This document shows, piece after piece, positions 8,899 to 16,941 of a stretch of 64,000 nt of DNA. Source of the DNA: UBA5066 sp046331465 (lineage in GTDB: Bacteria > Acidobacteriota > Thermoanaerobaculia > UBA5066); the NCBI GenBank assembly GCA_046331465.1, contig JAXLQV010000002.1:1-64000 (forward strand). Reading direction: 5' to 3'. The translations under genes and the position numbers were made by a program. The notes beneath the pieces are model-generated. The model searched no databases, had not been told where the DNA came from, and saw only the letters and a program-made list of their open reading frames with translations. Positions within the stretch are counted from its first letter, which is position 1. The number at the start of each line of letters is the position of its first letter.

Positions 8899-9318
8899 TC
8901 AGTACCCCATGCGGTAGAGCATGAGGTAGACGACGACGCCCGTGACCGAGACGTAGAGCCAGACCGGGAGCGCGACGCGCGCGAGCTTCCGGTGCGCCTC
9001 GAAGCGCCCCCTCCACGCGAGGAGGAGCGCCGTCGCGGCGAGGAACGGCACGGCCGCGGCGAGGAGCGTGTGGGTCAGGAGGATCGAGAGGTAGACGGTG
9101 CGGATCGTCCCCGTCCCGCGGAACCTCACGCTCCCGACCTCGGCGTGGTAGGCGAGGTACGAGACGAGGAAGAGGACCGAGCAGGCGAAGGCCGAGACCA
9201 TGACGCGGCGGTGCGCCTCGCGGCGGCCCGAGCGGATCAGGAGGAAGCCGGCGACGAGGAGCGTCGCCGCCGTCCCGTTCAGGAAGGCGTTGACCGTGGG
9301 GAGGGCGGAGAAGCTCAC
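8899..9318 (-). CDS. DUF420 membrane protein, cytochrome oxidase assembly-associated
   Basis: Small 139-residue inner-membrane protein with four hydrophobic helices and conserved His and Arg residues (RREAHRRVM, SYLAYHAEVG, FEAHRKLARVALPVWLYVSVTG), the pattern of the DUF420 family. The family is repeatedly found with SCO and heme A synthesis genes and is linked to assembly of heme-copper oxidases; its exact role is unsettled. It is the last gene of the seven-gene operon and its GTG start overlaps the SCO stop. Confidence 0.9.
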   Translation of the reverse strand: MSFSALPTVNAFLNGTAATLLVAGFLLIRSGRREAHRRVMVSAFACSVLFLVSYLAYHAEVGSVRFRGTGTIRTVYLSILLTHTLLAAAVPFLAATALLLAWRGRFEAHRKLARVALPVWLYVSVTGVVVYLMLYRMGY

Positions 9319-9959
9319 CGTCCGTCCCCGAGCGCGGCCGCGAGGGCGCGGGCGTCCCGCTCGAGCTGGTCGACGGGGGCCTGTTCCATCCCGTCGTAGT
9401 AGCCGCGGATCGTCCCCTCGCCGTCGACGAGGACGAAGCGCGTCGAGTGGAGGATCGGCTCGACGCTGTCGGCCGGGGCGTCCTCCACGGCGAGCTTGAA
9501 GCCGTCCTTGACGAGCGACCGGACGACGGGGCGCGGGCCGTGGAGGAAGCTCCAGCGCGCCGGGTCGGCGCCGAGCTTCCGGCCGTAGTCGGCGAGGACC
9601 TCGGGAGTGTCGTACTCCGGGTCGACGCCGAAGGAGACGAAGCGGACGTCGAGCACGTCGCGCAGCTTCCCGGAAAGCGCGGCCATCCGGGACGAGAGGA
9701 TCGGGCAGCTCCCTCCGCAGCGGGTGAAGATGAAGTCGGCGATCCAGACCTTGCCTGCGAGGTCGGCCCGCGCGACGGCCTTCCCCCCCTCGGAGACGAG
9801 CGAGAACGGGGGGGCCTCCCCGAGGCGGGGGAGGTCGGGGCCTCCCGCCGGTCGACGCAGGAGGAGCCAGGAGCCCGCGGCGACTCCGGCGAGGAGGACG
9901 ACGACGAGGGCGACCGAGGCGGCCGGGGAGAGGCGGGGGTCGGAGTCGCTGCGCGTCAT
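9315..9959 (-). CDS. SCO1/SenC family copper chaperone for cytochrome oxidase
   Basis: Membrane-anchored thioredoxin-fold protein of 214 residues that delivers copper to the CuA site of subunit II. One N-terminal membrane anchor (VALVVVLLAGVAAGSWLLL) is followed by the copper-binding CxxxC in FTRCGGSCPILSSRM and the distal His in EPILHSTRFVLVDGEG, so all three metal ligands are kept. ATGA overlap with the upstream ABC permease and GTGA overlap with DUF420 place it firmly in the oxidase-assembly operon. Confidence 0.95.
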   Translation of the reverse strand: MTRSDSDPRLSPAASVALVVVLLAGVAAGSWLLLRRPAGGPDLPRLGEAPPFSLVSEGGKAVARADLAGKVWIADFIFTRCGGSCPILSSRMAALSGKLRDVLDVRFVSFGVDPEYDTPEVLADYGRKLGADPARWSFLHGPRPVVRSLVKDGFKLAVEDAPADSVEPILHSTRFVLVDGEGTIRGYYDGMEQAPVDQLERDARALAAALGDGR

Positions 9960-10753
9960 GGTCTCCTCTTCCGGGGACGGCGGGCGGCGCGGTCGGGGCC
10001 CGCCGGGTACCGCGCGATGACGGTGGTGGCGGCGAGGGCGGCGCCGAGCGCGAAGGCGAGCGTGACGGCGACCGACAGAGAGGCCGAGGGGAGCCCGGTC
10101 GCGGACGGGTCGAGCGCTCGGCGGAGCGAGGCGACGCCGTAGGTGAGCGGGTTGACCGCCATCGCCACGCGCAGCCAGCCCGGCGCCCCCTCGGCAGGGA
10201 AGAACGCGCCCGAGAGGAACCACATCGGGATCAGGAAGAGATTCATGATGGCGTGGAATCCCTGCGTCGACTCGAGCATCCAGGCGATCGCGAGGCCGAG
10301 GCCGGTGAGCGCGAGCGCCACGAGCGCGAGGACGAGGAGCGCCGGCGCGAGCGCCGCCGCCGACGGGGCGTAGCCGAGGAACGGGGCGAGGAGGAGGAGC
10401 GCGCCCCCCTGCGCGAGGGCGAGGAGCGTGCCGCCGAGGATCTTCCCGAGGGCGACGGCGAAGGGCGACACCGGCGAGACGACGACGGCCTGGAGGAACC
10501 CCTCGCGCCGGTCCTCGATGACCGAGATCGTCGAGAAGATCGCGGCGAAGAGGACGACGAGGACCACCGTCCCCGGGAAGAACCAGGCCGTGTAGCCCTG
10601 CCCCCCCGCGCCGGCGACGCGGAACGACGACCCGAAGCCGGCGCCGAGGAGGAGCCACGCGAGGAGCGGCGGCGCGAACGCCCCGACGATGCGGCTCGGC
10701 TGGCGGAGGAAGCGGACGACCTCGCGCCGGGCGAGGGCCCGGGCGGCCCTCAC
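9956..10753 (-). CDS. ABC-2 type permease in oxidase-assembly operon
   Basis: Integral membrane protein of 265 residues with six hydrophobic segments and the ABC-2 membrane signature (EGFLQAVVVSPVSPFAVALGKILGG and a late NPLTYGVASLRR segment). It pairs with the overlapping upstream ATPase. Its position between heme O synthase and SCO, with 4-base overlaps on both sides, argues for a role in oxidase biogenesis, for example moving a copper or heme-related compound or a small molecule needed at the periplasmic face. That role is inferred from context only. Confidence 0.88.
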   Translation of the reverse strand: MRAARALARREVVRFLRQPSRIVGAFAPPLLAWLLLGAGFGSSFRVAGAGGQGYTAWFFPGTVVLVVLFAAIFSTISVIEDRREGFLQAVVVSPVSPFAVALGKILGGTLLALAQGGALLLLAPFLGYAPSAAALAPALLVLALVALALTGLGLAIAWMLESTQGFHAIMNLFLIPMWFLSGAFFPAEGAPGWLRVAMAVNPLTYGVASLRRALDPSATGLPSASLSVAVTLAFALGAALAATTVIARYPAGPDRAARRPRKRRP

Positions 10754-11742
10754 GCGGCGCCCTCCCCGGCGGCGGGGGCGTCGTCGAACGTGTGGCCGGT
10801 GCGATCGACGAAGACGTCCTCGAGCGACGGGGCTCCGAGCGTGAGCGAGCGGAAGCGCCCGGCGAAGGAGCCCGCGAGGGACGGGACGAGGGCGGCGGCG
10901 TCGGCGCGCTCGACGCGCACCGTCGGCCCGACGGCGGACACGCGCCCCGGCCGCGGGCCGGGGCCCGGTCCGCCCGTCGCGCCGAGGAGCGTCGCGACGT
11001 CGGCAGCGAGCGTCGTCGCCTCCTCGTCCGAGGCGGCGGAGAGGACGAGGACGTCGCCTCCCACCTCGCGCTTCAGGTCGGCCGGGGAGCCGAGGGCGAC
11101 GAGCCGCCCGCGGTCGAGGATGCCGATTCGCCCCGCCTCCTCGGCCTCGTCGAAGAGGTGCGTCGTCAGGAGGACGGTCGTCCCGCAGCGCGCGAGCTCG
11201 GCGAGCAGCGCGCGGAGGCTCCGTCGCGCGAGCGGGTCGAGGCCCGTCGAGGGCTCGTCGAGGAGGAGGACCTTCGGGGCGTGGAGGAGCGCCTTGGCGA
11301 TCTCGACGCGGCGGGCGAGGCCGCCGGAGAGCGTCTCGACGAGGTCGCGCGCGCGGTCGGCGACGCCCATCCGCTCGAGGAGCTCGCCGGCGCGCGCCGG
11401 GAGCGCGCGGCCGCCGAGGCCGAGGACGGCGCCGTGGACGAGGAGGTTCTCGAGGACGGTCAGCTTCCGGTCGAGGCTCGGCGACTGGAAGACGACGCCG
11501 AGGCGGCGGCGCAGCTCGCGGAGGGAGCCGTCGGGCGAGAGGCCGTCGACGTGGAACGTGCCGGCCGAGGGCGGGAGGAGCGTCGCGAGGAGCTTGAAGA
11601 GCGTCGTCTTCCCGCCGCCGTTCGGCCCGAGGAGGGCGAAGAGCTCTCCCGCGGGGACGTCGAAGGAGACGCGGTCGAGCGCGAGCCGGTCGCCGTAGGT
11701 CCGGCTGAGCCCCTCGACCGAGACGAGGGGGAGGGCGCTCAT
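10750..11742 (-). CDS. ABC transporter ATP-binding protein in oxidase-assembly operon
   Basis: Cytoplasmic ATPase of 330 residues with Walker A (GPNGGGKTT), Q-loop (VVFQSPSLDRKLTV), signature LSGGLARRVEIAKAL, Walker B (VLLLDEPSTGLD) and switch His (TTHLFDEAEEAG). The C-terminal extension of about 100 residues ends in GAPSLEDVFVDRTGH, the common tail of CcmA/NatA/drug-type ATPases. It is coupled by ATGA to ctaB upstream and by GTGA to its permease downstream. It is the only energy-coupling component in the operon. Confidence 0.92.
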   Translation of the reverse strand: MSALPLVSVEGLSRTYGDRLALDRVSFDVPAGELFALLGPNGGGKTTLFKLLATLLPPSAGTFHVDGLSPDGSLRELRRRLGVVFQSPSLDRKLTVLENLLVHGAVLGLGGRALPARAGELLERMGVADRARDLVETLSGGLARRVEIAKALLHAPKVLLLDEPSTGLDPLARRSLRALLAELARCGTTVLLTTHLFDEAEEAGRIGILDRGRLVALGSPADLKREVGGDVLVLSAASDEEATTLAADVATLLGATGGPGPGPRPGRVSAVGPTVRVERADAAALVPSLAGSFAGRFRSLTLGAPSLEDVFVDRTGHTFDDAPAAGEGAA

Positions 11743-12614
11743 CCGCCCGCGACGCGGTCGACGAGGAGGAGGACGACGATCGCGGGGAGCCAGGCGATGG
11801 AGGCGAGGAACATCGATTTCGCCGCCGCGTCGGTCGTCTCGCGGTAGAAGCGGATCGCCGTCCCCGCGAACCAGGCCGTCAGGAGGAGCGCTCCCGCGCC
11901 GTAGGCGAGCCCCGCCGTCCCGAGGAACGTCGGGAGGAGGCTGACGGGGACGAGGAGGAGGCCGAACGCGAGGGCGTGCCGCGCGGAGCTGCGCCCCGTC
12001 GGGTCGACCGTGGAGAGGATCCGGAAGCCGGCGGCGCCGTAGTCCTCGCGGTGCCTCCAGCCGATCGCGTAGAAGTGCGGCATCTGCCAGAGGAAGAGGA
12101 TGCCGAAGAGGGCGAGGCCCGGCGCGCCGATCGCCCCCGCGGCGGCGGTGTAGCCGCCGAGCGGCGGGAGGGCACCCGGGACCGCGCCGACGATCGTCGA
12201 GACGGGCGAGCGGGTCTTCATCGGCGTGTAGACGAAGACGTAGCTCGTCAGCGTGAGCGCCGCGAGGAACGCGGTGACGCCGTTCGCGAAATACCAGAGC
12301 TCGCCGACGCCGAGGAGCGAGAGGAGGAGGGCGAAGGCGATCGCCTCGGCGAGCGGGAGGCGGCCGGCCGGGAGGGGACGCGTCGCGGTGCGCGCCATCC
12401 GCCGGTCGAGGTCGACCTCGGCGATCTCGTTGAACGCGCTCGTCCCCGAGGCGACGAGGGCGGTTCCGAGGAGCGTGTGGAAGAGGAGCACCGCGTCGAT
12501 CCCCGCGAGCGGCCCCTGCGTCCCGGCGGCGAAGCCGAGGAAGGCGGTGAGGACGACGAAGACGGTGATCCGCGGCTTCGTCAGCTCGAGGAGGTCGGCG
12601 AGGTGCGCCTTCAT
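11739..12614 (-). CDS. ctaB: Protoheme IX farnesyltransferase (heme O synthase)
   Basis: UbiA-superfamily membrane prenyltransferase that attaches a farnesyl group to heme B, giving heme O. The 291-residue protein begins LLELTKPRITVFVVLTAFLGF and carries the first Asp-rich motif NEIAEVDLDRRMARTATRPLP, the family block PMKTRSPVSTIVGAVPGALPPLGGY, and the second motif region QMPHFYAIGWRHREDY. Nine hydrophobic segments are visible. It lies between ctaA and an ABC transporter with 4-base overlaps at both ends. Confidence 0.96.
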   Translation of the reverse strand: MKAHLADLLELTKPRITVFVVLTAFLGFAAGTQGPLAGIDAVLLFHTLLGTALVASGTSAFNEIAEVDLDRRMARTATRPLPAGRLPLAEAIAFALLLSLLGVGELWYFANGVTAFLAALTLTSYVFVYTPMKTRSPVSTIVGAVPGALPPLGGYTAAAGAIGAPGLALFGILFLWQMPHFYAIGWRHREDYGAAGFRILSTVDPTGRSSARHALAFGLLLVPVSLLPTFLGTAGLAYGAGALLLTAWFAGTAIRFYRETTDAAAKSMFLASIAWLPAIVVLLLVDRVAGG

Positions 12615-13591
12615 GCGGGGGCGGGGGCCGTCTCGCCGGCACCGGCCGCGGCGGGCGCCGGGGCCGTCGAGAGCGCCTTCCGGCGCGCGAGGAGGACCGA
12701 GGCGAGGACGCCCGCGATCCAGAGGAGGCCGCCGACGGCGAGGTGGGCGGCGGTGACGGGGACGGCCTTCGCCGTCCAGACCGACGCGGCGCCGAGCGCC
12801 ACCTGCGCGGCGAGGAGGACGAGCCAGAGCGTGGACAGCCCGCGGAGGCCGGGGACGCCGCCGAGCCTCCGGAGGGCGAGCGCCGCCGCGACGACGAGGG
12901 CGACGACGACCCACGCGAACGTCCGGTGGGCGAACTGCGCGAGGACGCCGGGGGCCGTCCACTCGGCGCCCGAGGGGAGGACCTTGCCGAACGAGAGCGG
13001 CCAGTCGGGGATCGCGAGCCCCGCGCCCGTGTGCCGGACGATCGCGCCGAGAAGGATCTGCACGTAGCTCGCGCCGGCGGCCCAGGGCGCGAGGCGCGCA
13101 GCCTTCTCGAGCAGGGCCGCGTCGTCTTCGGCGCGGGACGCCTCCTCGGTGAAGCGGCCCCAGAAGAGCGACGTGCGGAGCGCGATCGTCGCCGTAAGGG
13201 CGAAGACGACCTGCGCGAGGCCCGCGTGCGCCGAGGAGACGGCGGGCGGCAGGAGGAAGAGGACCGTCAGGCCGCCGAGGACCGCCTGGCCGAGGATCGC
13301 GCCGAAGGCGGCGAGCCCGAGGAGGAACGTCGTCCGGTCCGTCCGTCCGAACCCGAGGAGGAGGATCTGGAGGCCGACCATCGTCGCGACGGTCGCCGCG
13401 ATCATCCGGTGGCCGTGCTCGTAGAGGATCCCGCCGACCATCGGCGGCATCAGCTTGCCGTACGAGAGCGGCCAGTCGGGGACGGCGAGGCCGGAGCCCG
13501 TCGACGTGACGAGCGCCCCCGCGACGAGGAGGAGGAAGACGGAGACGGCGACGACGCGCGTTCCGACGCGGACGGAGCGGGACGGCGTCAT
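12611..13591 (-). CDS. ctaA: Heme A synthase (COX15/CtaA)
   Basis: Eight-helix membrane enzyme that oxidises heme O to heme A for aa3-type oxidase. The 326-residue protein shows the internal repeat typical of the family: GSGLAVPDWPLSYGKLMP with EHGHRMIAA in the first half and GAGLAIPDWPLSFGKVLP with FAHRTFAWV in the second, which contain the heme-ligating and active-site residues (Glu-His and His). Additional His residues occur in SSAHAGLAQ and TAAHLAVG. Start ATG overlaps the lipoprotein stop. Confidence 0.96.
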   Translation of the reverse strand: MTPSRSVRVGTRVVAVSVFLLLVAGALVTSTGSGLAVPDWPLSYGKLMPPMVGGILYEHGHRMIAATVATMVGLQILLLGFGRTDRTTFLLGLAAFGAILGQAVLGGLTVLFLLPPAVSSAHAGLAQVVFALTATIALRTSLFWGRFTEEASRAEDDAALLEKAARLAPWAAGASYVQILLGAIVRHTGAGLAIPDWPLSFGKVLPSGAEWTAPGVLAQFAHRTFAWVVVALVVAAALALRRLGGVPGLRGLSTLWLVLLAAQVALGAASVWTAKAVPVTAAHLAVGGLLWIAGVLASVLLARRKALSTAPAPAAAGAGETAPAPA

Positions 13592-14463
13592 CGCTCCCCC
13601 GCGGGACGGGCGGGCACCTCGGACCGCGAGGCGGGCCGCGAGGACGGCGTGATCGCCGCGGGCGCGGCCCCGGCCGAGGCCGCGCCCGCCGGGGCGGAGG
13701 AGGCCTCGAAGACGACGTCGTGGGCCTTCGCCTCGCGGTCGGCGATCGTGACGCGGAAGGTCTGCGCGGGGAGCCGCTCGTGCCACGCCTCGACCGTGTA
13801 CGTCCCCGCCGGGAGGCCCCGGATCTCGTAGAGGCCGTTCGGACCGGTGACGGCGAAGAACGGGTGCGGGACGACCGCGACCCAGGCCCGCATCCAGGGG
13901 TGGACGTCGCACTTGAAGGGGACGATCTCCGGCTTCGTGAAGGTGCGCGTGTACTTCGTCCCGGGAGCGGGCATGCCGAGGTTGAACGCGGCGTTCTCCT
14001 TCGCCGCGGCGCGGACGTTGTGGAGCGTCGCGTCGGACGAGACGATGTCGAGAGGCTGCCCGGTCATGAGGGCGAGGACGCGCGGCGAGAAGGCGCACCC
14101 CCTCTGGTCGAGCTGCCTCGGCTCGGCGGGCGGGGCCCAGGTCCCGGTGACGCCGGACGTGACGCGGAGGAGGACGTTTGCGAGGCCGCCGTCGGCCCCG
14201 ACGGCGAACGCCGGGAGCTCCGTCTCGCCCGGATGCTGGGCGGAGCAGAACGGGTCCGTCGTCATCGTCACCGTCTCGTTCGCCGGGGGAACTCCCGCGA
14301 GCGTGACGCGCCCCGACAGCACCGCCGTCCCGAGCTTCGCCGGGGGGCCGGCCGGGGCCTTCGGGGGCTCCGGGGACTTCGGGCTGCAGGCGGCGAGGAC
14401 GAGGGCCAGCGCGAGGGGCACGGCGACCCCCCGGGCGGCGCGGGAGGCGGAGGAACTCTTCAT
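13588..14463 (-). CDS. Exported lipoprotein with cupredoxin-like copper site and carboxypeptidase-regulatory-like domain
   Basis: First gene of the oxidase-assembly operon. About 291 residues: a lipoprotein signal with lipobox LAACSP, then a region ending in a blue-copper-like ligand set (His in DATLHNVRA, then Cys, His and Met in FKCDVHPWM), and a compact beta domain PNGLYEIRGLPAGTYTVEAWHE of the carboxypeptidase-regulatory/transthyretin-like type. The C-terminus is a Pro/Ala/Ser tail. The start at MKSSSAS is preferred over an ATG 57 bases upstream because that ATG overlaps the -10 box of the promoter. Copper storage or handover to SCO in the periplasm is an inference from ligands and neighbours; electron transfer is an alternative. 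Confidence 0.8.
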   Translation of the reverse strand: MKSSSASRAARGVAVPLALALVLAACSPKSPEPPKAPAGPPAKLGTAVLSGRVTLAGVPPANETVTMTTDPFCSAQHPGETELPAFAVGADGGLANVLLRVTSGVTGTWAPPAEPRQLDQRGCAFSPRVLALMTGQPLDIVSSDATLHNVRAAAKENAAFNLGMPAPGTKYTRTFTKPEIVPFKCDVHPWMRAWVAVVPHPFFAVTGPNGLYEIRGLPAGTYTVEAWHERLPAQTFRVTIADREAKAHDVVFEASSAPAGAASAGAAPAAITPSSRPASRSEVPARPAGER

Positions 14464-14518
14464 GCGGTTGCTTCGGGCGGGATGCGGGCAGAGAACCCGT
14501 TCGGCCTCAAAACCTTTC

Positions 14519-14547
14519 ATGCTATTTCCGCTTCACGACGCTGTCAA
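14519..14547 (-). promoter_or_regulatory. Sigma-70-type promoter of the oxidase-assembly operon
   Basis: TTGACA (-35, perfect) and TAGCAT (-10, four of six) separated by exactly 17 bases, reading toward the cupredoxin-like lipoprotein gene. The predicted transcript would start near 14512, leaving a leader of about 50 bases. The site lies between that gene and the large palindrome. Confidence 0.65.
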
Positions 14548-14575
14548 ACGACCACGGAGAACGTGTCTCCAAAAC

Positions 14576-14639
14576 CGGGGTCTGGTCTGCACTCTACACT
14601 CTGCTCGCGAGCAGAGTGTAGAGTGCAGACCAGACCCCG
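14576..14639. repeat. Near-perfect 64-base palindrome (REP-like hairpin)
   Basis: Two 32-base arms meeting without a loop at 14607/14608 (centre CTCG/CGAG); every position pairs. Beyond a 2-base bulge, AAAC at 14572-14575 pairs with GTTT at 14642-14645, extending the stem. The outer end reads GGGGTCTGGTCTGCACTC and its complement closes the element. It sits in the divergent gap between the oxidase-assembly operon and the racemase cassette, just upstream of the former's -35 box. GGGGTC ends on such palindromes are, from memory, seen in REP elements mobilised by RayT transposases; no transposase is in this window. Confidence 0.8.
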
Positions 14640-14686
14640 CCGTTTCGGGGAGGCCGGCACCGCTACGATCCGAGAAGGGGGTCACC

Positions 14687-15793
14687 GTGAGGATCGAGCG
14701 GGTCGTCCTTCACCTCGTCGAGATGCCTCTGAAGTTCCGGTTCCGGACGTCGTTCGGCGAGACCGGGGTCAAGCGGTTCCTGATGGTCGAGGCGACGTCG
14801 GGCGGGGTCACCGGGTGGGGCGAGTGCGTCGCCGAGCCGGGGCCGTTCTTCTCGCCCGAGACGATCGACTCGGCCCGGTCGGCCCTCTCGAGCTTCCTCG
14901 CGCCGCTCGTCCTCGGCCGCGACCTGGACGGTGCGGCCGCGTTCGACCCCCTCGCGGCGCGGGTGCGCGGGAACCGGATGGCGAAGGGAGCGCTCGAGAC
15001 CGCGCTGCGCGACCTGTTCGCACGGGCCGAAGGGGTCTCGCTCTCGCGGGGCCTCGGTGGGACCCGGGAGGCGATCGAGGTCGGCGTGTCGCTCGGCCTC
15101 CAGCCGACGGTCGAGGCGACGGTGGAGGTCGTGAGGCGGCACGTCGCCGAGGGGTACCGCCGGATCAAGCTGAAGATCGAGCCGGGGGCCGACGTCGACC
15201 GGGTCGCGGCGGCACGCAAGGCCTTCCCCGACCTTCCGCTGACGGTCGACGCGAACGCGGCCTACACGCTGGCGACGAGCGCCCCCCTCCTCGCGCTCGA
15301 CGCGTACGGGCTCGACTACGTCGAGCAGCCGCTCCACCACGAGGACCTCGTCGAGCACGCGGAGCTCGCGAAGCGGCTCGCGACGCCGATCTGCCTCGAC
15401 GAGTCGATCCGGTCGGCGGCCGACGCCGCCGCGGCGATCGCGCTCGGGGCGTGCCGCGTCATCAACGTGAAGATCGGGCGCGTCGGCGGGCACGGGGAGG
15501 CGCTCCGGATCCACGAGGTCGCGACCGCCGCGGGCGTTCCCCTCTGGTGCGGCGGGATGCTCGAGTCGGGCGTGGGGCGCGCCCACAACATCGCGGCCGC
15601 GAGTCTCCCCGGCTACTCGAAGCCGGGCGACACGGCCTCCTCCTCGCGCTACTTCGAGGAGGACGTCGTCGAGCCGCGGCCCGAGGCGGCGCGCGGCCTG
15701 ATGCCGGTGCCGGCGGGGCCGGGGATCGGCGTGGAGGTGCGCCGCGACGTCCTCGCCCGCTTCACGCTCGAGACGACGGAGCTCCTCCCGTGA
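14687..15793 (+). CDS. Enolase-superfamily N-acyl(succinyl)amino-acid racemase / o-succinylbenzoate synthase-like
   Basis: A 368-residue muconate-lactonising-subgroup enzyme. All catalytic elements are present: the KxK pair K161/K163 (RRIKLKIEPG), metal ligands D188 (VDANAAY), E213 (VEQPL) and D238 (LDESI), and the opposite-face base K262 (NVKIGRVGG). Residue numbers almost coincide with the Amycolatopsis N-acylamino-acid racemase. Sequence alone does not separate racemase from MenC, but no other menaquinone gene is here and the next two genes are an M20 hydrolase and a GNAT of the type used in the N-succinyl racemase pathway, so racemase is favoured. GTG start follows a GAAGGGG ribosome-binding site; its stop overlaps the next start. 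Confidence 0.9.
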   Translation: MRIERVVLHLVEMPLKFRFRTSFGETGVKRFLMVEATSGGVTGWGECVAEPGPFFSPETIDSARSALSSFLAPLVLGRDLDGAAAFDPLAARVRGNRMAKGALETALRDLFARAEGVSLSRGLGGTREAIEVGVSLGLQPTVEATVEVVRRHVAEGYRRIKLKIEPGADVDRVAAARKAFPDLPLTVDANAAYTLATSAPLLALDAYGLDYVEQPLHHEDLVEHAELAKRLATPICLDESIRSAADAAAAIALGACRVINVKIGRVGGHGEALRIHEVATAAGVPLWCGGMLESGVGRAHNIAAASLPGYSKPGDTASSSRYFEEDVVEPRPEAARGLMPVPAGPGIGVEVRRDVLARFTLETTELLP

Positions 15794-16941
15794 CGGGGAG
15801 CGCGCGGGCGGGCGAGCTCCTCGCGCGCTTCGCGGCGCGGCAGGAGAGGATGGTCGCCGACCTCGAGGCGCTCGTTCTCCGCGAGAGCCCGTCGTCCGAC
15901 GCGGCGGCGGTGACGGCCCTCTCCGACTGGATCGCCGCGACGCTCGCCGGGCGGGGCGTCCCGGCGGAGCGCGTCGCGTTCGATGGGCGCGGCGACGGAG
16001 TCGTCGCGCGGCTCGGTCCCGGGACGGGAGGCACGCTCCTCCTCGCGCACCTCGACACTGTCTGGCCGCTCGGGACGCTCGCCGCGCGCCCGTTCCACGC
16101 GGGCGGGAGCCTCGCGACGGGACCGGGCGTCTTCGACATGAAGGCGGGAATCGCGATCGCCCTCGCCGTCCTCTCGGCGGCCGCCGAGGGAATCGTCGTC
16201 CCGGCGCGGGGCGTCACGCTCCTCCTGACGCCCGACGAGGAGGTCGGGAGCGACGCGACGCGGGAGCGGATCCTCGAGGAGGCACGGCGCCGGGAACGGG
16301 TCCTCGTCCTCGAGCCGTCGGGCGACGGGGGCGCGGCGAAGGTCGCGCGGAAGGGGACGGGGCTGGCCGTAGCGCGCTTCCGGGGCGTGCCGGCCCACGC
16401 GGGCCTCGAGCCGGAGAAGGGGGCCTCGGCCCTCCTCGAAGCGGCCCGCTTCGCGCTCCTCTCCGATGCCGTCGCCGACCGCGAGGCGGGGACGACGGTC
16501 GTCCCGACGATCGTCGCGTCGGGGAGCGCGAAGAACGTCGTCCCCGCCGAGGCGGAGCTGACGGTCGACTTCCGGTTCTGGACCGCGGCGGAGGGTGAAC
16601 GGGTCCGCGCGGCGCTGGAGGCCTTCTCGCCGCTCGACGCGCGGGTCGGCGTGCAGGTCGAGACCGCAGTCTCACGCCCGCCGATGGAGCCGACGCCGGA
16701 GTCGCTCGAGCTCTACCGGACCGCCCGCGCGGCCGCGGCGGCCCTCGGCTTCGGCCTCGCCGCCGCCCGCGTCGGAGGCGCCTCGGACGGCAACCTGACG
16801 GCGGCCGCGGGGATCCCGACGCTCGACGGGCTCGGCCCGCGCGGCGGGGGAGCGCACGCGCGGAGCGAGCACGTCGAGCTCGACGACCTGCCGCGCCGCG
16901 CGGCCCTCCTCGCCCTCCTCCTCGAGGAGGTGGAGGCGTGA
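15790..16941 (+). CDS. M20 family metallohydrolase (glutamate carboxypeptidase/desuccinylase-like)
   Basis: Two-zinc amidohydrolase of about 383 residues. Metal ligands and catalytic residues are visible in LAHLDTVWPLG (His, Asp), GVFDMKAGIA (bridging Asp), TPDEEVGSD (catalytic Glu-Glu), LEPSG (Glu) and the late HARSEHVELDD (His). The dimerisation/lid insert is the RKGTGLAVARFRGVPAHAGLEP segment. Closest in look to carboxypeptidase G2-type M20A enzymes. In this cassette the predicted job is hydrolysis of N-succinyl (or other N-acyl) L-amino acids made by the racemase. GTG start with GTGA overlap to the racemase stop. Confidence 0.9.
   Translation: MTGSARAGELLARFAARQERMVADLEALVLRESPSSDAAAVTALSDWIAATLAGRGVPAERVAFDGRGDGVVARLGPGTGGTLLLAHLDTVWPLGTLAARPFHAGGSLATGPGVFDMKAGIAIALAVLSAAAEGIVVPARGVTLLLTPDEEVGSDATRERILEEARRRERVLVLEPSGDGGAAKVARKGTGLAVARFRGVPAHAGLEPEKGASALLEAARFALLSDAVADREAGTTVVPTIVASGSAKNVVPAEAELTVDFRFWTAAEGERVRAALEAFSPLDARVGVQVETAVSRPPMEPTPESLELYRTARAAAAALGFGLAAARVGGASDGNLTAAAGIPTLDGLGPRGGGAHARSEHVELDDLPRRAALLALLLEEVEA

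Noticed and set aside
14464..14520. Earlier ATG (MKGFEAERV) for the cupredoxin-like lipoprotein
   Set aside because: It lies inside the -10 box of the predicted promoter and would hide the lipoprotein signal 19 residues inside the protein.
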